Positions 59,417 to 64,000 of a DNA stretch of 64,000 nt are shown here, piece after piece; the first letter of the stretch is position 1; each line of letters opens with the position of its first letter. The notes below the pieces were generated by a model, which saw nothing but the letters and a program-made list of their open reading frames with translations, had not been told where the DNA came from and ran no database searches. The position numbers and the translations under genes are program-made. The stretch comes from Rhabditoides inermis (Eukaryota; Nematoda; Chromadorea; Rhabditida; Rhabditidae). The stretch spans positions 377,001-441,000 of the forward strand of contig CAWZYM010000275.1 of the NCBI GenBank assembly GCA_963966185.1, written 5' to 3'.

Positions 59417-62400
59417 CTATAGATGCCTCCTGCGCAGCGGGCTGCCAATGTCCCTGCTCCAGAGAGCGGGGTCGCCGCGCGATCCCACAAAGGGCGAGTG
59501 CATGCCGGCGTCGGCGGGGGTGGACGAGAACTTGGGTGGTGAGCGGGTCCAGCTGCCCATCGAGCTGTCCATCGAACGAGCCGTCGACGCGTCCAGCGAA
59601 GACGTGTCCGACGCAAACACTCCAGTCGTGTTCATCGCAGAGTAGCCAGCCTTCGAGTCTGGGCGGCGGAGGAACATGTACGCTGCAAACAGTTCATATA
59701 CGACAAACACCAAAATCGGATGTGATTGTTCCAAAACACTAGTCAAGTTTTGTAAACAAGTAATGAAACATTTTCCATAAAACATTGCCTAGATGCGGGG
59801 ACACACCTCCAATGAGACACATGGCAGCGAGGCAGGCCCACATGAGAGACGGCAACAGCCAGGCATAGTGCTGCAGGAAGATGAGCACAAACTCCACCGC
59901 GCCCGCACTGTCCAACGCTGAAGCATCAGATCACATCTCTCTCCTCTCTCTTTTTCAGTCTACCAACATCTCACTCCGGCACTATTACTCTCATTCTTCA
60001 CTCACCATTGTAGACGTGCTTGGTGGCCTCTCCGACGAGTCGCACCTTGACGGGGACCTTGACAATCTGTCCCGTGAGCGAGCTCTCGACGCGCACATCG
60101 CACGCCGACGAGTCCTGCCACACCGTCGCCGACTTGACGTTCAGCTGCAACACACAACACTCATCAACCCATCCCTCCTCTCCCCCCGTCCTCCCCCTTC
60201 ACTCATACCTTGACGGAGAACGTCTTGATGCCGTCCGTGTTGGTCGAGTGGGCGACTGACACAATGTCCTTCTCGCATCCGTACGCCTTCACATAGTGCG
60301 ACAGGGCTGACGGCACGCGCACAGACAGCGTTTGCTGCTGCGTCTGATAGTTGGACAGAGAAACCTGCAAGCATTACTTGTTCCATATTTTCATGTGTTT
60401 CACTTTATGCCTGTCTCTCAGCTCATCAATAGCAACACACAAGTCATTGATAAGTATCTCCCATGATACACAACGATATACTAGGAAAAAAATATTATCC
60501 AAATATTCTCCCCCACTCACCTCCTGCTGAACGACCTCGAATGCGGGATAGAAGAGCACAGTGACGGCCGAGTGCATCGGGTTCGAGTCGTGCGTCCACG
60601 CAGCAGTCAAGGTGACCTTGTCGGGAACCTCGCTCATCGACGGCGCTGCCGCATTCGCGCGCTGTCGAGACACCACACACGACCAGCCGGCTGAACAGTA
60701 CAAGTAACACAATTCACATAACTCCGACAACGAAATATTCAGACAATTATCCCACACTCACCTTCCCTGTCGAAGACAGGCGCGGCGTGGAGGAAGGCGG
60801 CAGCCGAGAGGTTCGATCCCACAAACGCCACCCGACAGGTGAAGGGCGCGCGGAGGTGCTCAAACACGGACGGCTCCACAGCTGCGCAGCCAATGGCATT
60901 GCCGTGCACATTCGCCTCCTTCTCTCCGAAAGCGATTCGCACGGGGAACACGTGGCGCGCCTCCTCCGCATTGTCCACCCACTTCGAACCGCCCACCAGC
61001 AACAGCACAGACGGGGAAGACAGGGACAGCTGAACGCACGCACGCATTAGCAACTCGCCGATGGTGCCATACTCTATACTCACCTGAGTGTGGAGCACCT
61101 GTCCGTCCACCTTGGCGTCGACCTGCGTGTTTCCGCTGGCAACGGCGAGCACAGCGCCGCCTCCGCCGACCAGCTTGACTCGCGAGTCAGTGGCAGCCCA
61201 CTCGACGGGGCCGGCGAGCGGCGAGCGCATGCACACCACGTCTCCCACCACCAGGCGGCGAGCCACCGCCGACCACAGACCGTCCACCGCCGAGAGACGC
61301 ACAAACGCCACGTGCACACCCTCGTCCGAACTGTCCCAGATCTAAACATCATTGTCAGGAGACCATATCACACCGAACACACATACCTTGAGCACCGTCT
61401 CTCCGGCAGTCTTCATGGTGACGGTGAGGGTGCGGTTCGCGTCGGCCGCCTCTATCTTGGTGAGATCGAAGCGGTGCGGGCGGTAGCGCAGGCGGTTGGG
61501 GGCGGTGTGGATGACACGGCCGCGAGAGTCGCGGAACACCACCTGAATATGAGACATGGGAGCTGAATGAGACTGCTCACTCACGTTGAGGGTGATGGCA
61601 TAGCCGACCGGCAGGTGCACCAGCTTGTTGTCATCGACAGTCATCAGCGGCGACGCCGACACAACGTCCACAGAGAACACTGGCGAGACCTGTAATGTAT
61701 GGTTACAACGTTCTGTCGTAAACGAGTACATCAACACGACCCACCACAACAGGCACCAAGGTGCTGTCGTTGCTGGCTCCGGCCCTGCTGATGAGCACAG
61801 CGGCATTGCCGACAGCAGACCGCGCGCGCAGCTCTCCGCCACCCGTCACCGACAAGAGGGACGAGAACGCCGAGGGCACGGTGAACACAGTCGACGACTC
61901 GGGCCTGCAATACACATACATGACTCATCCACTTATGACTCTGGCTGACCAGGTGGTGGTTAGTTGGAGCGAGGATCCGGGGGCGATGCGGATACCCTGA
62001 GGAGTCACATCCGGAGAGTGCAGCTGTAGCGACTCGTCCACTTTCACGTCCAGGTAGGCGGTGAACTCGCGAGACGAACCAACAAAGTGCTTGAAAGCCT
62101 GAACAACGCACATAAAATTCTAATCTTTACTTTTTAAAAACATTCACAGAGTGCAATCACAAAGCACTCTCACTCACCTTGTCATGGAGCTTCACCACCA
62201 CAGAGACGCGGCTCGTACCGGCAGTCAGCGCGTCGACAACCATCACATACCTGAAAAGTTCACATATCCATGTCCATCACCACAATCAGACCACTCACTT
62301 GTTCATATCCGGGTATTCGACTCCGAGTGGCTGCACAGCGCGCAACACATCCGGCTGCGATACAGACCAGCTCACCTAAAACCACATTGGACCGACAACT

Positions 62401-63170
62401 ATACCTTACAATTATACCTTCGTAATCTGTCTCTAGTCTACGACTGATGAGTGAACTGGCAACTGACAGTGAAGGGGTAGTGGGCTCCTCCAAAGGCGAA
62501 AGGCGTCTCGTCGTCGCTGACTCCCTCGACACGCAGCCACACGCGGCCGCCGCGCTCCGCACGACGCGTCGACGCTGAGATGCGCACTCCGCGGAGAGAC
62601 ACCACGCGAACCACCACAGTGTCCTGAACATATACCATCAGAGAGGAGTAGAGAACGCAGAGATTTACACAAAAAAACACTACACTCGACTCGCCTTGGT
62701 CGTGTGTCCATCGGCCACGTTGACCGTTCCGGTCACACTCGTCCATCCGAGGTCCTTCGAGCCAATCAGAGCGTTCTCCTCCACAGACGCAACCTACAAC
62801 AATCAAAATGAGACACAACACACAACTGTTGGCCACAAGTGCAGTGCAACACATTATGTAACATGACAAAACATGAAAACATAGCAGGTCCCAGTCCCAA
62901 CAAAGACAAAGCTAACAAGCTAACGTCAAGCTAACGTGTCTGACCTTAGTGCTGTTAAGCGAGAAATGTAGGGGCGGGGTGGGCTGGGGTCCGCCAATCA
63001 CTTCGAGCTGGAACGTGCTCTCGGGGATGAGCGTGACGAGACGGGGCTCGAGACGGATCGGCGAGAACACTTGGATAGAGTGCGGGCGCGAGGTGAGCAC
63101 CCGCCCGTTCGCAGCCTTCGCAGACGCCGACAACGACGATGTGCCAACAGAGCTACCGCGCACGCGCTCA
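59417..63170 (-). CDS. npp-12: nuclear pore membrane glycoprotein gp210 (NUP210), C-terminal part
   Basis: Sixteen exons: 63170-62945, 62793-62695, 62623-62468, 62375-62299, 62250-62178, 62098-61950, 61904-61745, 61689-61585, 61542-61387, 61341-61084, 61029-60762, 60690-60521, 60364-60209, 60144-60006, 59917-59807, 59682-59417; phases agree, 855 residues, while the full family is about 1,800-1,900, so upstream exons lie past the right edge. Visible: luminal beta-sandwich repeats (LVTLIPESTFQLEVIGGPQP, YPFTVSWSVSQPDVL, VRLVGEATKHVYN), one transmembrane segment near the C-terminus (FVLIFLQHYAWLLPSLMWAC through CLIGAYMFL) and a Ser/Pro-rich cytoplasmic tail ending GSPLRRRHL. gp210 anchors and may help assemble the pore in the nuclear envelope. 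The intron after 62695 has a GC donor (AAG|GCGAGT). A LINE sits in the next intron upstream. Confidence 0.9.
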
Positions 63171-64000
63171 CTGAAAAAAAAACTTACGTACATTATCCAT
63201 ACCCACATAAAAAGACCGAAAATTGAAGAAAGAATAAACTTACGAATATTTCCGATTCACCATTTCCCCACTGTTTATCGCCAGTGAGCGGTCGCTTGGA
63301 AAGGACAACATCCGAGACGCCGCAATCCTCTGCCTCTGCTACCCCGCTTGCCCCCCAACAAGGAGTCAAGAGGAAAAAGGGAGGATCGTTCTCATCTTCT
63401 CCCAAGCTGACCGATGACCGCATAGTGGAGCTGATCAACAACGCCCTCAAGGAGAGCTTTGACAAGATGTTCGTGCCTCTCTCCATCCAGATTGAGCAGC
63501 TCCAGAAGCAGTATTCTGCGCTCGAACAGAAGCTAGCCGACATCTCTCTCAAGCTGGACAAGATTCTCTCCACCGACAAGCCGCTGTACTCCAGTGTGGT
63601 CGAGGTTTTTCGCCTCGGACTTCCTCGACCCGATGGGCGTTCACCTCGCCCACTGATCGTCAAGTTCTCCTCGGAGGCTCAGACGTTCGCGTTTCTCAAG
63701 AAGTTCAACGAGAGAAGCCGCCAGGAGAACATGACGACCTCTGCCGTCTCGACATGTCTGGCGCGGAGAGCATCGTCTATCGCCAAGCCTGGAAACAAGC
63801 CATCTTGGAGAACGACAAGGCCGGAGCCCGCATATACACCGTGCGCAACTTCAAGGTGGTTCGTCTGGAGACGCCGCAGCCGTGGACGCGTTCGCAGCCG
63901 CGCGCGCCGACCAGCCCGCTCAGCCAGCAGCCGCCGCAGCCGATGCAGCAGTCGCCCGCCGTCGCTGTCTGAAGTTCGCGCAGACCAACGCCCGCTCTCT
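63171..64000 (+). mobile_element. LINE ORF1 with frameshift, cut by window end
   Basis: Plus-strand frame with TDDRIVELINNALKESFDKM, a leucine-rich coiled coil (QIEQLQKQYSALEQKLADIS) and an RRM-like stretch (VEVFRLGLPRPDGRS, LIVKFSSEAQTFAFLKKFN), shifting +1 near 63730 into MSGAESIVYRQAWKQAILE and ARIYTVRNFKVVRLE, with a stop at 63970-63972. This is the ORF1 architecture of non-LTR retrotransposons, of a different family from the ORF1 at 56.3 kb. It lies antisense in a gp210 intron; ORF2, if present, is outside the window. Confidence 0.75.

Overview
This window is nuclear DNA from a nematode. The evidence is a complete ground-like (grl) gene, a family known only from nematodes; short T-rich 3' splice sites (TTTCAG type); splice-acceptor sequences lying directly upstream of several start codons with no exon before them, as expected for spliced-leader trans-splicing; and intron-dense, GC-rich coding exons set in AT-rich, repeat-laden introns. 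The species cannot be named from the sequence. All gene models were assembled by hand from exon phase, splice signals and recalled family sequences; no search was run, and single-base edges carry small uncertainty.

Layout. 1.3-4.2 kb (+): HES/LIN-22 type bHLH repressor ending in WRPF. 4.7-10.2 kb (-): secreted NDNF-like protein, convergent to it. 12.1-18.1 kb (+): three closely spaced genes (a protein with repeated KNGCxW modules, a 102-residue protein, Mediator subunit MED20), perhaps an operon. 18.6-30.6 kb (+): sphingosine-1-phosphate lyase homologue in 18 exons in which the PLP-binding lysine is arginine. 32.0-33.4 kb (+): small single-pass membrane protein. 33.8-35.6 kb (-): TUSC2/FUS1 homologue. 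36.0-42.5 kb (+): SUV39-type SET-domain methyltransferase. 42.5-48.2 kb: gene desert made of transposon remains. 48.2-49.3 kb (+): fragment of an SLC22-like transporter. 49.7-53.35 kb (-): UDP-glucuronosyltransferase that lacks both catalytic dyad residues. 53.9-54.6 kb (-): ground-like protein. 54.6-58.2 kb: MITEs and a broken LINE. 58.3-59.0 kb (-): SKP1. 59.4-63.2 kb (-): C-terminal 855 residues of nucleoporin gp210/NUP210, whose 5' exons lie beyond the right edge. 63.2-64.0 kb (+): LINE ORF1 inside a gp210 intron.

The genes do not form one pathway. Recurrent themes are two predicted pseudoenzymes, repeated use of GTTGAG 3' splice sites (seven introns in six loci), a few GC-AG introns, and a varied set of non-autonomous transposons: TTAA elements carrying a tRNA-like pol III promoter, TATAGTG-ended elements, a Mutator-like element with a 9-bp target duplication, and a foldback nested inside another repeat. 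GA/CT microsatellites up to 650 bp sit in many introns.
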